NCBI GenBank assembly: GCA_001871755.1
Contig: MNXL01000074.1
Location: 1 to 10,130 of the forward strand
Reading direction: 5' to 3'
From: Anaerolineae bacterium CG2_30_64_16
GTDB lineage: Bacteria; Chloroflexota; Anaerolineae; CG2-30-64-16
DNA: 10,130 nt
A model generated the notes under the pieces. The model had not been told where the DNA came from. It saw only the letters and a program-made list of their open reading frames with translations, and did no database searches. A program made the translations under genes and the position numbers. Shown in pieces: positions 1 through 6,686 of this stretch (position 1 is its first letter; the number at the start of each line of letters is the position of its first letter).

Positions 1-33
1 CTCCTGACCGAGCCACGGTGGCTCGGTCAGGAG
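1..33. repeat. Perfect inverted repeat, 16-bp arms, at window start
   Basis: Bases 1-16 are the exact reverse complement of bases 18-33, leaving one central base. As RNA this would realistically fold as a 14-bp stem (1-14 with 20-33) and a five-base loop (ACGGT). No T-run follows on the + strand, so a classical rho-independent terminator for a + strand gene to the left is not supported. A T-run on the other side would lie outside the window. It may be the 3' stem-loop of an upstream gene or one copy of a dispersed palindromic repeat. The fold is certain; the role is not. Confidence 0.7.
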
Positions 34-68
34 ACCGGCCACAGCGAGCGATTCCCCGAAGAATTGAG

Positions 69-84
69 AAGATACCAGTATCTT
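69..84. promoter_or_regulatory. Small palindrome upstream of treS, possible operator
   Basis: AAGATAC and GTATCTT form a perfect 7-bp inverted repeat around a two-base centre (CA), 17 bases before the treS start codon. The size and symmetry fit a binding site for a dimeric regulator, but the sequence does not resemble the LacI-type sites at 1881-1908. I see no convincing -35/-10 pair beside it. It could be chance in this AT-richer leader. Confidence 0.2.
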
Positions 85-101
85 GAGATTTCAAAACCGC
101 T

Positions 102-1766
102 ATGACACGAGATCCTCTCTGGTACCGTGACGCCATCTTCTACGAGGTTTTCGTCCGGGCCGATGCCGACAGCAACGGCGACGGCATCGGCGACCTGGCC
201 GGCCTGACCGGCAAGCTGGACTACCTCCAATGGTTGGGCGTGGACGCGATCTGGATGCTGCCCATCTTCCCCTCGCCGCTGCGAGACGATGGCTATGACG
301 TCGCGGATTTCTTCGCCGTCCATCCCGATTACGGCTCGCTGGACGACGTGCGGACGCTGATCGCCGAAGCACACCGCCGCGGGCTGCGCATTGTCGTTGA
401 GCTGATCCCCAACCACACGTCGGATCAACATCCCTGGTTCCAGGCCTCCCGCGACCCCCATCACCCGGAGCACGCCACGTATCGCGATTGGTACGTCTGG
501 AGCGACACCGATCAGAAATACCGCGACGCGCGCGTCATCTTCGTGGACAGTGAGCCGTCCAACTGGACCTACGAGCCGTTGCGCGGTCAGTACTATTGGC
601 ACCGCTTTTTCGATCATCAGCCCGACCTCAACTACGACCACCCCGCGGTGCAACGGGCCATGTTGCGCGTCGTCCAGTTCTGGCTGGATCTCGGCGCCGA
701 TGCCTTCCGGGTGGATGCCACGCCGTATCTCTACGAACGGGAGGGCACGAGCTGTGAGAGTCTGCCCGAGACGCACGCCTACCTCAAGCGGGTGCGCGCG
801 TTCGTGGACGCGTATGCGCCCGGCACCATGTTGCTCTCCGAGGCGAACCAGTGGCCCGAGGATGTGCGGCCCTATTTCGGGGGTGACCCGGCGGATCCGA
901 GCGTTCCCGGCGACGAGTGCCACATGAACTTCAATTTCCCCCTCATGCCGCGCATCTACCTGGCTCTGGCCCACGCCGACCGAACGCCGATCGTGGAGAT
1001 CATGGCCCGCACCCCGCCCATCCCAGACACATGCCAGTGGGCGACCTTCCTGCGCTGCCACGACGAGCTGACGCTGGAGATGGTGACGCCGGAAGAGCGG
1101 CGGTTCATGTGGGACTTCTACGCGCCCGAGCCGCGCATGCGCCTGAACCAGGGCATCCGTCGCCGGCTGGCGCCGTTGCTGGGCAACGATCGCGGCCGGA
1201 TCGAGCTGGCCAACTCGCTGCTGTTCACCCTGCCCGGCGCGCCGGTGATCTACTACGGCGACGAGATCGGCATGGGTGACAACATCTGGCTGGCGGACCG
1301 GGACGGCGTGCGCACCCCGATGCAGTGGTCCGCAGCCGCCAACGCGGGCTTCTCGACCGCCGCCCCGAGCGCCCTGACCGATCCGGTCATCGACGACCCC
1401 ACCTTCGGCTATCGCCGCGTCAACGTGGCCGCCCAGCGCGATGATCCCGATTCGCTGCTAAACCGGATGCGGGAAATGATCCGCGTTCGCAAAACCCAAG
1501 CGGCTTTTGGGCGGGGCGAAGTCCACTTCCTGGTACCGGCCAACCGAGCCATATTGGCTTACCTGCTCACCTACGGCGATGAAACGGTTCTGGTCTTCAA
1601 CAACCTGTCACCAGATCCCCAGGTGGCCCAACTGGACCTCGCAGCCCAGGCCGGCGCCCAACCCATTGACCTGTTCACCGGAGCACAGTTGGCAGTCATC
1701 ACCCCCGCGCCCTATCAGATAACGCTGGAAGGATACGGCTATCGCTGGCTGCGGTTTCAGGCCTGA
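102..1766 (+). CDS. treS: Trehalose synthase (maltose α-D-glucosyltransferase), GH13
   Basis: This is a cytoplasmic GH13 isomerase that interconverts maltose and trehalose (EC 5.4.99.16 by family). The 554-residue length fits stand-alone TreS without a fused maltokinase. The N-terminus, WYRDAIFYEVFVRA then DSNGDGIGDL (about 7-32), and LDYLQWLGVD (39-48) are typical of TreS. Catalytic elements are visible: NHTSDQHPWF from 104, nucleophile D205 in FRVDATPYL, acid/base E247 in LLSEANQWPED, and transition-state Asp D321 in LRCHDELTLEMV. TreS hallmarks YVWSDTD (131-137), YYGDEIGMGDNIW (384-396) and RTPMQW (404-409) are intact. A small β-domain closes the protein after about 475. ATG 102 is the only plausible start because an in-frame TGA lies at 84-86; no good Shine-Dalgarno precedes it. 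There is no signal peptide. An in-family alternative is a TreS-like glucosyltransferase with altered substrate preference. Confidence 0.93.
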   Translation: MTRDPLWYRDAIFYEVFVRADADSNGDGIGDLAGLTGKLDYLQWLGVDAIWMLPIFPSPLRDDGYDVADFFAVHPDYGSLDDVRTLIAEAHRRGLRIVVELIPNHTSDQHPWFQASRDPHHPEHATYRDWYVWSDTDQKYRDARVIFVDSEPSNWTYEPLRGQYYWHRFFDHQPDLNYDHPAVQRAMLRVVQFWLDLGADAFRVDATPYLYEREGTSCESLPETHAYLKRVRAFVDAYAPGTMLLSEANQWPEDVRPYFGGDPADPSVPGDECHMNFNFPLMPRIYLALAHADRTPIVEIMARTPPIPDTCQWATFLRCHDELTLEMVTPEERRFMWDFYAPEPRMRLNQGIRRRLAPLLGNDRGRIELANSLLFTLPGAPVIYYGDEIGMGDNIWLADRDGVRTPMQWSAAANAGFSTAAPSALTDPVIDDPTFGYRRVNVAAQRDDPDSLLNRMREMIRVRKTQAAFGRGEVHFLVPANRAILAYLLTYGDETVLVFNNLSPDPQVAQLDLAAQAGAQPIDLFTGAQLAVITPAPYQITLEGYGYRWLRFQA

Positions 1767-1768
1767 CC

Positions 1769-1798
1769 GGCCAGATGCTTTCGGCGCAATCTGTGGCC
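1769..1798 (+). terminator. Weak hairpin after treS
   Basis: Two bases after the treS stop, GGCCAGAT (1769-1776) can pair with ATCT...GGCC (1789-1798), with a two-base bulge and a short GC extension inside. No T-run follows, so this is at best a weak or factor-dependent 3' end. It marks the likely boundary between treS and the promoter at 1847. Confidence 0.25.
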
Positions 1799-1846
1799 AG
1801 CCCGGCTGACGCGCGTCCGTAGGGCAGAATTCATCAAATTCCCCCC

Positions 1847-1875
1847 TTGACAGCCGAGGCAATCGGTGTTATACT
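1847..1875 (+). promoter_or_regulatory. Sigma70-type promoter of the LacI/ABC operon
   Basis: A perfect -35 box, TTGACA (1847-1852), and a -10 box, TATACT (1870-1875), are separated by exactly 17 bp. Transcription would start near 1882, inside the first operator, giving a leader of about 98 bases before the LacI start at 1980. It is the only strong promoter I see in the window and probably drives the operon from the repressor gene onward. Confidence 0.82.
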
Positions 1876-1880
1876 CATAA

Positions 1881-1908
1881 TGAAAGTGCTTTCATGAAAG
1901 CGCTTTTA
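1881..1908. promoter_or_regulatory. Two abutting LacI-family operators
   Basis: TGAAAGTGCTTTCA (1881-1894) and TGAAAGCGCTTTTA (1895-1908) stand head to tail with no spacer. Each closely matches the LacI-family operator pattern TGAAAGCGCTTTCA, and each differs from perfect symmetry at only one pair. The junction is itself a perfect 14-bp palindrome, GCTTTCATGAAAGC (1888-1901). The pair covers roughly +1 to +27 of the promoter just upstream, so bound repressor would block initiation or early elongation. The neighbouring LacI-family protein is the obvious ligand, which implies autoregulation. The site match is seen; the binding is inferred. Confidence 0.85.
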
Positions 1909-1970
1909 TGCGATTTGGTCTCCTTGGCTGGCTCGACAAACGTGCTGTGCGATACCGGCATCGCCGCGAA

Positions 1971-1974
1971 AGGA
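1971..1974 (+). promoter_or_regulatory. Ribosome binding site that fixes the repressor start
   Basis: AGGA five bases before ATG 1980 supports that start. The in-frame ATG at 1908 overlaps the last base of the operator pair, has no Shine-Dalgarno, and would add 24 residues ahead of the DNA-binding domain, unlike the family. Confidence 0.7.
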
Positions 1975-1979
1975 AAGAC

Positions 1980-2975
1980 ATGCTAACGGTCACTGTCTAC
2001 GATGTGGCTAAAAAGGCTGGAGTCAGCATCACCACGGTATCCCGCGTGCTGAACTCGCCGGAAAAAGTCAACAAGGCAACTCGCGCCCGCATTCTGGCCG
2101 CCATCGATGAATTAGGTTTCGTTCCGAAGGCCGAGGCGGTCGCCCGAGCCCGCAAGGGCAGTGGACGCATCGGCGTGTTGGCTCCCTTTTTCACCTACCC
2201 TTCATTTGTTCAGCGCTTGCAAGGCGTGACCGCAGTGTTAGACGATTCCCCTTACGAACTGGTTATCTACAACGTCGATTCATCCTCCCGGCGCGATGGT
2301 TATTTGGCCAGTTTACCCTTGACCCGTCGGCTGGATGGCCTGGTCATAATGGCGCTACCGTTTGGCGACGACGCGGCCAAACGACTGCTGTCTAATGGAT
2401 TGGTGACGGTGCTGATCGAGTTCACTCATCCGTCATTCAGCAGTATCGAGATCGACAACCAGGCTGGCGGCCGGCTGGCAGCTCAATATCTGGTGGAACA
2501 GGGCCACCGGCGCTGCGCGTTCGTGGGCGACACCGATTTACCCGACTATGCCATTCCCACCAGCGATCAACGGCTGGTCGGGTACCGGGCGGCGCTCTCC
2601 GCCGCCGGCATATCGCTGCCAGAATCTTACATCGCCCTGGCCCCCCACAGCCTGGAGAACGCCCGCCAGTTGACCCATCGCTTGTTGGACTTGCCCGAAC
2701 CGCCCACGGCCATCTTCGCCGCCAGTGATACCCAGGCCATGGGCGTGCTCAAAGCAGCTCGTGAGCGGGGTGTGGCGGTACCCGGTGAGCTGGCAGTCGT
2801 GGGCTTTGACGACCTGGAAATCGCCAATTACATCGGCTTGACCACCATCCGCCAGCCGTTGGCGGAGTCGGGCCGGGTGGCGGTTGACCTGTTGTTAGCT
2901 CGCCTGGCCGGCCACTCGCGATCTGTTCAACACATCAGGTTGCCCCTGACACTTGTGCGGAGAGAAACTGCGTGA
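1980..2975 (+). CDS. LacI-family transcriptional repressor
   Basis: This is a 331-residue sugar-responsive DNA-binding repressor, standard length for the family. The helix-turn-helix covers about residues 4-25 (VYDVAKKAGVS then ITTVSRVLN), with DELGFVPK completing the headpiece. A periplasmic-binding-protein-like effector domain begins at RIGVLAPFF (63-71) and includes FAASD (246-250), VVGFDD (273-278) and TTIRQP (288-293). The hinge segment (about 50-62) is rich in Ala, Arg and Lys and lacks the usual ARSL-type leucine. The operator pair at 1881-1908 lies directly upstream, so the protein most likely represses its own operon and is released by a sugar related to the imported substrate. The exact inducer cannot be read from the sequence. 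Confidence 0.93.
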   Translation: MLTVTVYDVAKKAGVSITTVSRVLNSPEKVNKATRARILAAIDELGFVPKAEAVARARKGSGRIGVLAPFFTYPSFVQRLQGVTAVLDDSPYELVIYNVDSSSRRDGYLASLPLTRRLDGLVIMALPFGDDAAKRLLSNGLVTVLIEFTHPSFSSIEIDNQAGGRLAAQYLVEQGHRRCAFVGDTDLPDYAIPTSDQRLVGYRAALSAAGISLPESYIALAPHSLENARQLTHRLLDLPEPPTAIFAASDTQAMGVLKAARERGVAVPGELAVVGFDDLEIANYIGLTTIRQPLAESGRVAVDLLLARLAGHSRSVQHIRLPLTLVRRETA

Positions 2976-3157
2976 GGACGGTCAGGGCGCCTTCGGGGGC
3001 TTCCGCATCACTTCAGTCACACGACAAAAAAAGCCGCAACCCTACTTCATGCCCCATGTTGAGGCGGAAAGGAGGCACAAGCGACGAGAAATCCGGGAAG
3101 ACAGGACACTCGATCCGATCAGTTCATCTCTCAACTACACTCAGGAGAAGAAAATGA
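2972..3157 (+). CDS. Possible 61-residue bridging ORF between repressor and binding protein
   Basis: A GTG-started frame overlaps the repressor stop (GTGA, 2972-2975) and ends in a TGA that overlaps the start of the binding-protein gene (ATGA, 3154-3157). GGAGAG (2959-2964) sits seven bases before the GTG. The product would be basic and polar, rich in Ser, Lys and Arg, with no hydrophobic segment and no family I recognise. Stop/start overlaps at both ends fit translational coupling across a 178-bp gap. However, any frame left open here would end at that ATGA, so chance is a real alternative. No terminator or convincing promoter is visible in the gap, so read-through from the repressor gene is likely either way. 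Confidence 0.2.
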   Translation: MRTVRAPSGASASLQSHDKKSRNPTSCPMLRRKGGTSDEKSGKTGHSIRSVHLSTTLRRRK

Positions 3158-4506
3158 AACGCTGGACGATCATCAGTCTGTTCCTTTTGGTTGCGTTGGT
3201 TGCCACGGCATGTGTCCAACCTGCGCCACCCCCCACCACGGCCCCACCTCCGCCTGCTACGGAAGCACCACAGGCCACCCAGCCTCCAGCCAAGGAGGCC
3301 GTGACCATCAAAGTCTGGTTCCACTCTGGCAAGGGTGAGGAGCGCGACGTGCTCGATGCTCAGGTCAGAGATTTCAACGCCATGAACACAGGCGTAACCG
3401 TCAATGCAGTGGAGTTGCCGGAAGGCAGCTACAATGACCAGGTGCAGGCGGCCGCGCTAGCCGGAGACTTGCCCTGCCTGCTCGACTTCGACGGCCCCTT
3501 CCTCTACAACTACGCCTGGTCCGGCTATATGCGCCCTATCGACAAGTATGTCTCAACTGACCTGAAGGCCGATTTCCTGCCCTCCATCATCGATCAGGGC
3601 ACCTATGCTGGCCAACTCTATAGCCTGGGCGCCTTCGACAGTGGCCTGGCTATCTGGGGCAACAAGGCCTATCTTGAAAAGGCTGGCGTGCGCATCCCGA
3701 AGAGTGCCGATGATGCCTGGACGTTCGATGAGTTCAACCAGGCGTTGGAGAAGCTGCAAGCGCTAGATGAAGTGCAATATGCCATTGACTTCAAGTTCAA
3801 TTACGGGGCGGGTGAGTGGTTCACCTACGGGTTCAGCCCCATCGTTCAGGGCTTCGGCGGTGATCTTATCAATCGCAAGGACTATCAAAGCGCCGATGGC
3901 GTGCTGAACGGTCCCGAGGCCGTGGCGGCCATGAAGTGGTTCAAGGGCCTGTTTGACAAGGGCTATGCGATCAGCCAGCCGGCAGGAGATGACGATTTCT
4001 ACGGCAAGAAGATCACTGCTCTGTCATATGTCGGCCACTGGATGTGGACACCCCACCACGAAGGTTTGGGTGACGACCTGGTTCTACTGCCGATGCCCGT
4101 CTGGACCAAGCGACCTGCCACCGGCATGGGGTCGTGGAACTGGGGCATCACCAGCAGTTGTGAGAATCCGGACGCAGCCTGGAAATTCCTGGAATACCTG
4201 ATCGAACCCGACCAGATATTGCGGATGACCAACGCCAACGGCGCGGTTCCGGCTCGCCTCAGCGCCATCAAGAAGTCGGATCTCTATGCTGCTAACGGTC
4301 CGTTGAACAGCTTCGTGCAACAGTTGCAGAACTACGCCATCCCACGACCGGTCACACCGGCCTATCCGACCATTACGAGCGAGTTCTCCAAAGTGGTCTC
4401 GGACATCATCTCGGGTGCAGATGTGCAGGAAACCCTGGATAAAGCTGTCAAAGCTATTGACCAGGACATCCAGGATAACCAAGGCTACCCCGCGCCCACC
4501 AAGTAA
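3154..4506 (+). CDS. ABC sugar transporter lipoprotein substrate-binding protein (CUT1 type)
   Basis: This is a 450-residue extracytoplasmic binding protein that delivers sugar to the two permeases encoded next. ATG 3154 is chosen because AGGAG (3143-3147) lies six bases upstream and because it begins a textbook signal peptide: basic MKRW, a hydrophobic core to about residue 19, then a lipobox-like VATAC with acylated C20. Residues 21-49 are a Pro/Thr/Ala-rich tether, followed by the mature fold from VTIKVWFHSG (50-59). The segment around PCLLDFDGPF, the Trp- and Gly-rich middle (GHWMWTP, GMGSWNWG) and the C-terminal helical part fit the family 1 solute-binding fold used for oligosaccharides. 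Location next to amylosucrase suggests sucrose or a related α-glucoside or fructoside, but ligand specificity cannot be assigned. The terminator downstream probably makes this the most abundant product of the operon. Confidence 0.92.
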   Translation: MKRWTIISLFLLVALVATACVQPAPPPTTAPPPPATEAPQATQPPAKEAVTIKVWFHSGKGEERDVLDAQVRDFNAMNTGVTVNAVELPEGSYNDQVQAAALAGDLPCLLDFDGPFLYNYAWSGYMRPIDKYVSTDLKADFLPSIIDQGTYAGQLYSLGAFDSGLAIWGNKAYLEKAGVRIPKSADDAWTFDEFNQALEKLQALDEVQYAIDFKFNYGAGEWFTYGFSPIVQGFGGDLINRKDYQSADGVLNGPEAVAAMKWFKGLFDKGYAISQPAGDDDFYGKKITALSYVGHWMWTPHHEGLGDDLVLLPMPVWTKRPATGMGSWNWGITSSCENPDAAWKFLEYLIEPDQILRMTNANGAVPARLSAIKKSDLYAANGPLNSFVQQLQNYAIPRPVTPAYPTITSEFSKVVSDIISGADVQETLDKAVKAIDQDIQDNQGYPAPTK

Positions 4507-4534
4507 GAGTATCATCTCAATAATCTGGGGTGCA

Positions 4535-4610
4535 AGACTTCCGAAGTCTCCGAAAGCCTGTTGCAAGTGGGCTTACCTGCGTCAGACTTCGGAAGTCTCC
4601 CCGCTTTTTT
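4535..4610 (+). terminator. Terminator made of two complementary palindromes
   Basis: A 15-base near-palindrome, AGACTTCCGAAGTCT (4535-4549), recurs as its exact reverse complement, AGACTTCGGAAGTCT (4584-4598). The RNA can fold as one long stem, extended by GGGG (4527-4530) with CCCC (4599-4602) across a bulge, or as two small hairpins. Six T residues (4605-4610) follow shortly after, giving rho-independent-terminator geometry. It lies between the binding-protein and permease genes and likely causes partial termination or 3'-end stabilisation, raising binding-protein mRNA over permease mRNA. Confidence 0.7.
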
Positions 4611-4707
4611 GAGAAGTCGCCATGAATTTCATTCACCACCAAGCATGAAAACGGGCAGCGAACGTCCATTTTCAGATCAGATACAAGTCAGACCACGCTG
4701 CACGACA

Positions 4708-4744
4708 TGGTGTAAGATACGGGCTGCGCCCGCATCTTACACCA
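4708..4744 (+). repeat. Strong hairpin in the permease leader
   Basis: TGGTGTAAGAT (4708-4718) pairs perfectly with ATCTTACACCA (4734-4744). After one mismatch the stem continues for five GC pairs to a three-base loop. No T-run follows, so it is not a standard terminator. It lies 68 bases before the first permease start and could protect a processed mRNA end, tune translation, or be a dispersed palindrome. The rest of the 306-bp spacer (4507-4812) shows no promoter or operator that I find convincing. Confidence 0.65.
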
Positions 4745-4812
4745 CCAGCGATGGCAGTGTTCCATGTGATGTGGAGTCGAGTGCGCCATATGCTGTTCAT
4801 GGAGGCGGAACC

Positions 4813-5748
4813 ATGAATGTTACCCCTGCCGCAACATCCCCAAGACGGTCACAAAGGCTCAGAGGGCAGCGAGACACCCTGATCGGATGGTCACTTTCCT
4901 CGCCCGCGCTGATCTTGCTGATCCTCTTTTTGTTGCTCCCCTTTCTGATGGCTTTCGTCCTGGCCTTCACGGACCAAAGATTGGTGCCAAACGCCACTAT
5001 CCCCACTCGGTTTGTCGGATTGCGCAACTTTACCCGCTTGTTCGTCGATGAAACGTTTCACCGGGCGTTGCTGAACAACTTCATCTTCGCGGCCGTAGTC
5101 GTGCCGGTGCAGACCTCATTTGCGCTCCTGCTGGCCAGCCTGATCAACCAAAAGCTGAGAGCCATCAATCTCTTCCGCACGATCTACTTTAGTCCGGTGG
5201 TGACAACCATGGTCGTCGTCGCGATCATCTGGACCTTTCTCTACAACCCCGGGCGGGGCTTTATCAACGCCATCATCCAGACGCTCAGTTTTGGACATCT
5301 GGGGCCCTACAGTTGGCTCAGGGATCCGAAACTGGCCTTGCCGGCGATTATGGTGCTCTCGATCTGGCAGGGCGTAGGTTTTCAGATGGTGATCTATCTG
5401 GCCGGCCTCCAGGATATCCCGAACTACCTGTACGAAGCGGCTCAAATCGATGGCGCCAATAAGCTACAGCAGTTTTTCTATGTGACTTTGCCTCAGTTGC
5501 GTAACACGACCATCTTCGTCGTGGTGACGACTACCATTCTGGCATTCAAGCTGTTCACCCAAAACTGGGTGATGGTCCAGGGTGGCCCCCAAAACGCCAC
5601 CATGACTACGATCATCCACGTTTACGTTCAGGGATTCAAGCAAGGGCGCATTGGCTATGCTTCGGCCATCACCGTAGTTTTCTTCTTGATCGTGTTGGCG
5701 ATTTCCTTGTCGCAACGAGTTTTCCTGACTGAGGAAAGGAGCGTCTGA
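4813..5748 (+). CDS. ABC sugar transporter permease 1 (CUT1, MalF type)
   Basis: This is a 311-residue inner-membrane subunit of the sugar importer. ATG 4813 is chosen because GGAGG (4801-4805) lies seven bases upstream and because the N-terminus is then a short, basic cytoplasmic tail; reading the frame further upstream would translate the terminator spacer. About six membrane segments are visible, roughly at 29-51, 86-110, 119-143, 175-197, 233-252 and 280-299. The cytoplasmic EAA loop that docks the ATPase is present as YEAAQIDGANKLQQFF (207-222). The ASPALI-like first helix and the NFTRLF segment (72-77) are common in this permease class. The stop overlaps the next start (TGATG), so the two permeases are translationally coupled and probably form the heterodimeric channel. 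Confidence 0.93.
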   Translation: MNVTPAATSPRRSQRLRGQRDTLIGWSLSSPALILLILFLLLPFLMAFVLAFTDQRLVPNATIPTRFVGLRNFTRLFVDETFHRALLNNFIFAAVVVPVQTSFALLLASLINQKLRAINLFRTIYFSPVVTTMVVVAIIWTFLYNPGRGFINAIIQTLSFGHLGPYSWLRDPKLALPAIMVLSIWQGVGFQMVIYLAGLQDIPNYLYEAAQIDGANKLQQFFYVTLPQLRNTTIFVVVTTTILAFKLFTQNWVMVQGGPQNATMTTIIHVYVQGFKQGRIGYASAITVVFFLIVLAISLSQRVFLTEERSV

Positions 5749-6674
5749 TGACTGTCCATTCACTTGCCGAGGGTAAGGTACAACGGCGTTCGTCGCCCTA
5801 CAGCCTGCAGTATCGCGCCCGCAAGGGTTTGCGCATAGTCTGGGATTACATAATATTGGGTGCGTTGGCCCTCTTTTTCCTTTTTCCCCTGGTGTTCATG
5901 TTTATTTCTTCCATCAAAAACAACGAAGATCAGATCATCCGGGATATGAGCAGCATCTACGCGTTTATCCCCCAGGGCAGCATCGGCACACAAAACTATT
6001 ACGATGTCTTCAGCCAGATGCCCTTTGGCCATTTCATGTTCAATTCTGTTTTCATCGTGGCGTCCATCGTGGTTGTGGGAATTCTCGTCAACAGCCTGAT
6101 CGCTTACGCGCTGGCCCGGCTCAACTTCACGGGACGGTCTTTGTTAGTGTCGGTGATCATTGCCCTGATGATCATCCCCTTCGAAGCTGTCGCCGTGCCC
6201 CTCTTGTTGGTGATCAATCAGGGCCCGCGCCTGCTGGGATTTCAAACCTGGATCGACACTTATCACGTCCAGATCATTCCTTTCATCGCTGATGCGTTTT
6301 CGATTTTCCTGTTTTACCAGTTCTTCATCGGCCTGCCCAAGGACCTGGAAGAGGCCGCGTTGGTCGATGGCGCCAGCCGCCTGCGCATCTACTGGAACAT
6401 CATCGTTCCCCTCAGCCGCCCCGTTTTTGCCACGGTGGCCATTCTGCAATTCCTGACCCACTGGGGTGATTTCCTGTGGCCGCTGATGGTCACGCGCGGC
6501 GCGGAAGTGCGTCCCCTGCCGGTGGCCATGCAGCAGTTCTTCGGGCGGGACCCCAAGCTGTGGGGCGACATCATGGCCTTCGCCGCGATGATCACCCTGC
6601 CGGTCCTGATGGTTTTCCTCCTGTTCCAGAAGTGGTTCGTGCAATCGGTGGCCAGCACCGGCATCAAGGGATGA
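5748..6674 (+). CDS. ABC sugar transporter permease 2 (CUT1, MalG type)
   Basis: This is a 308-residue inner-membrane partner of the upstream permease. Its ATG overlaps the previous stop by one base, and AAGGAG (5736-5741) lies six bases before it. The basic N-terminal tail is followed by about six membrane segments (roughly 33-56, 98-124, 129-157, 173-195, 222-247 and 275-296). The EAA docking loop is clear at LEEAALVDGASRLRIYW (200-216), followed by the NIIVPLSRPVFATV segment, and the C-terminus has the MalG-like GIKG ending. No ATP-binding subunit is encoded in the window, so the transporter probably uses a shared MsmK/MalK-type ATPase from elsewhere, as is frequent for CUT1 systems. Only 12 bases separate its stop from the amylosucrase start. 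Confidence 0.94.
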   Translation: MTVHSLAEGKVQRRSSPYSLQYRARKGLRIVWDYIILGALALFFLFPLVFMFISSIKNNEDQIIRDMSSIYAFIPQGSIGTQNYYDVFSQMPFGHFMFNSVFIVASIVVVGILVNSLIAYALARLNFTGRSLLVSVIIALMIIPFEAVAVPLLLVINQGPRLLGFQTWIDTYHVQIIPFIADAFSIFLFYQFFIGLPKDLEEAALVDGASRLRIYWNIIVPLSRPVFATVAILQFLTHWGDFLWPLMVTRGAEVRPLPVAMQQFFGRDPKLWGDIMAFAAMITLPVLMVFLLFQKWFVQSVASTGIKG

Positions 6675-6686
6675 GGTCATTCCAGA

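Noticed and set aside
27..1061. Long minus-strand open frame (344 codons)
   Set aside because: It lies wholly antisense to the conserved treS coding region, shows no recognisable family, and is expected from high-GC codon use on the opposite strand.
1908..1979. Upstream ATG for the repressor
   Set aside because: It touches the operator, lacks a ribosome binding site, and adds 24 residues not typical before a LacI headpiece.
2987..3000. Possible terminator hairpin after the repressor (TTCG loop)
   Set aside because: The stem is only about five pairs with a G·G mismatch, and no T-run follows.
2953..3153. N-terminal extension of the binding protein
   Set aside because: It would put 67 residues before a canonical lipoprotein signal peptide; the AGGAG-preceded ATG at 3154 is far better.
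4639..4660. Operator-like TGAAAACG downstream of the terminator
   Set aside because: The second half of the palindrome is missing and no promoter accompanies it.
4561..4812. N-terminal extension of permease 1
   Set aside because: The frame would translate through the terminator arm, T-tract and second hairpin.
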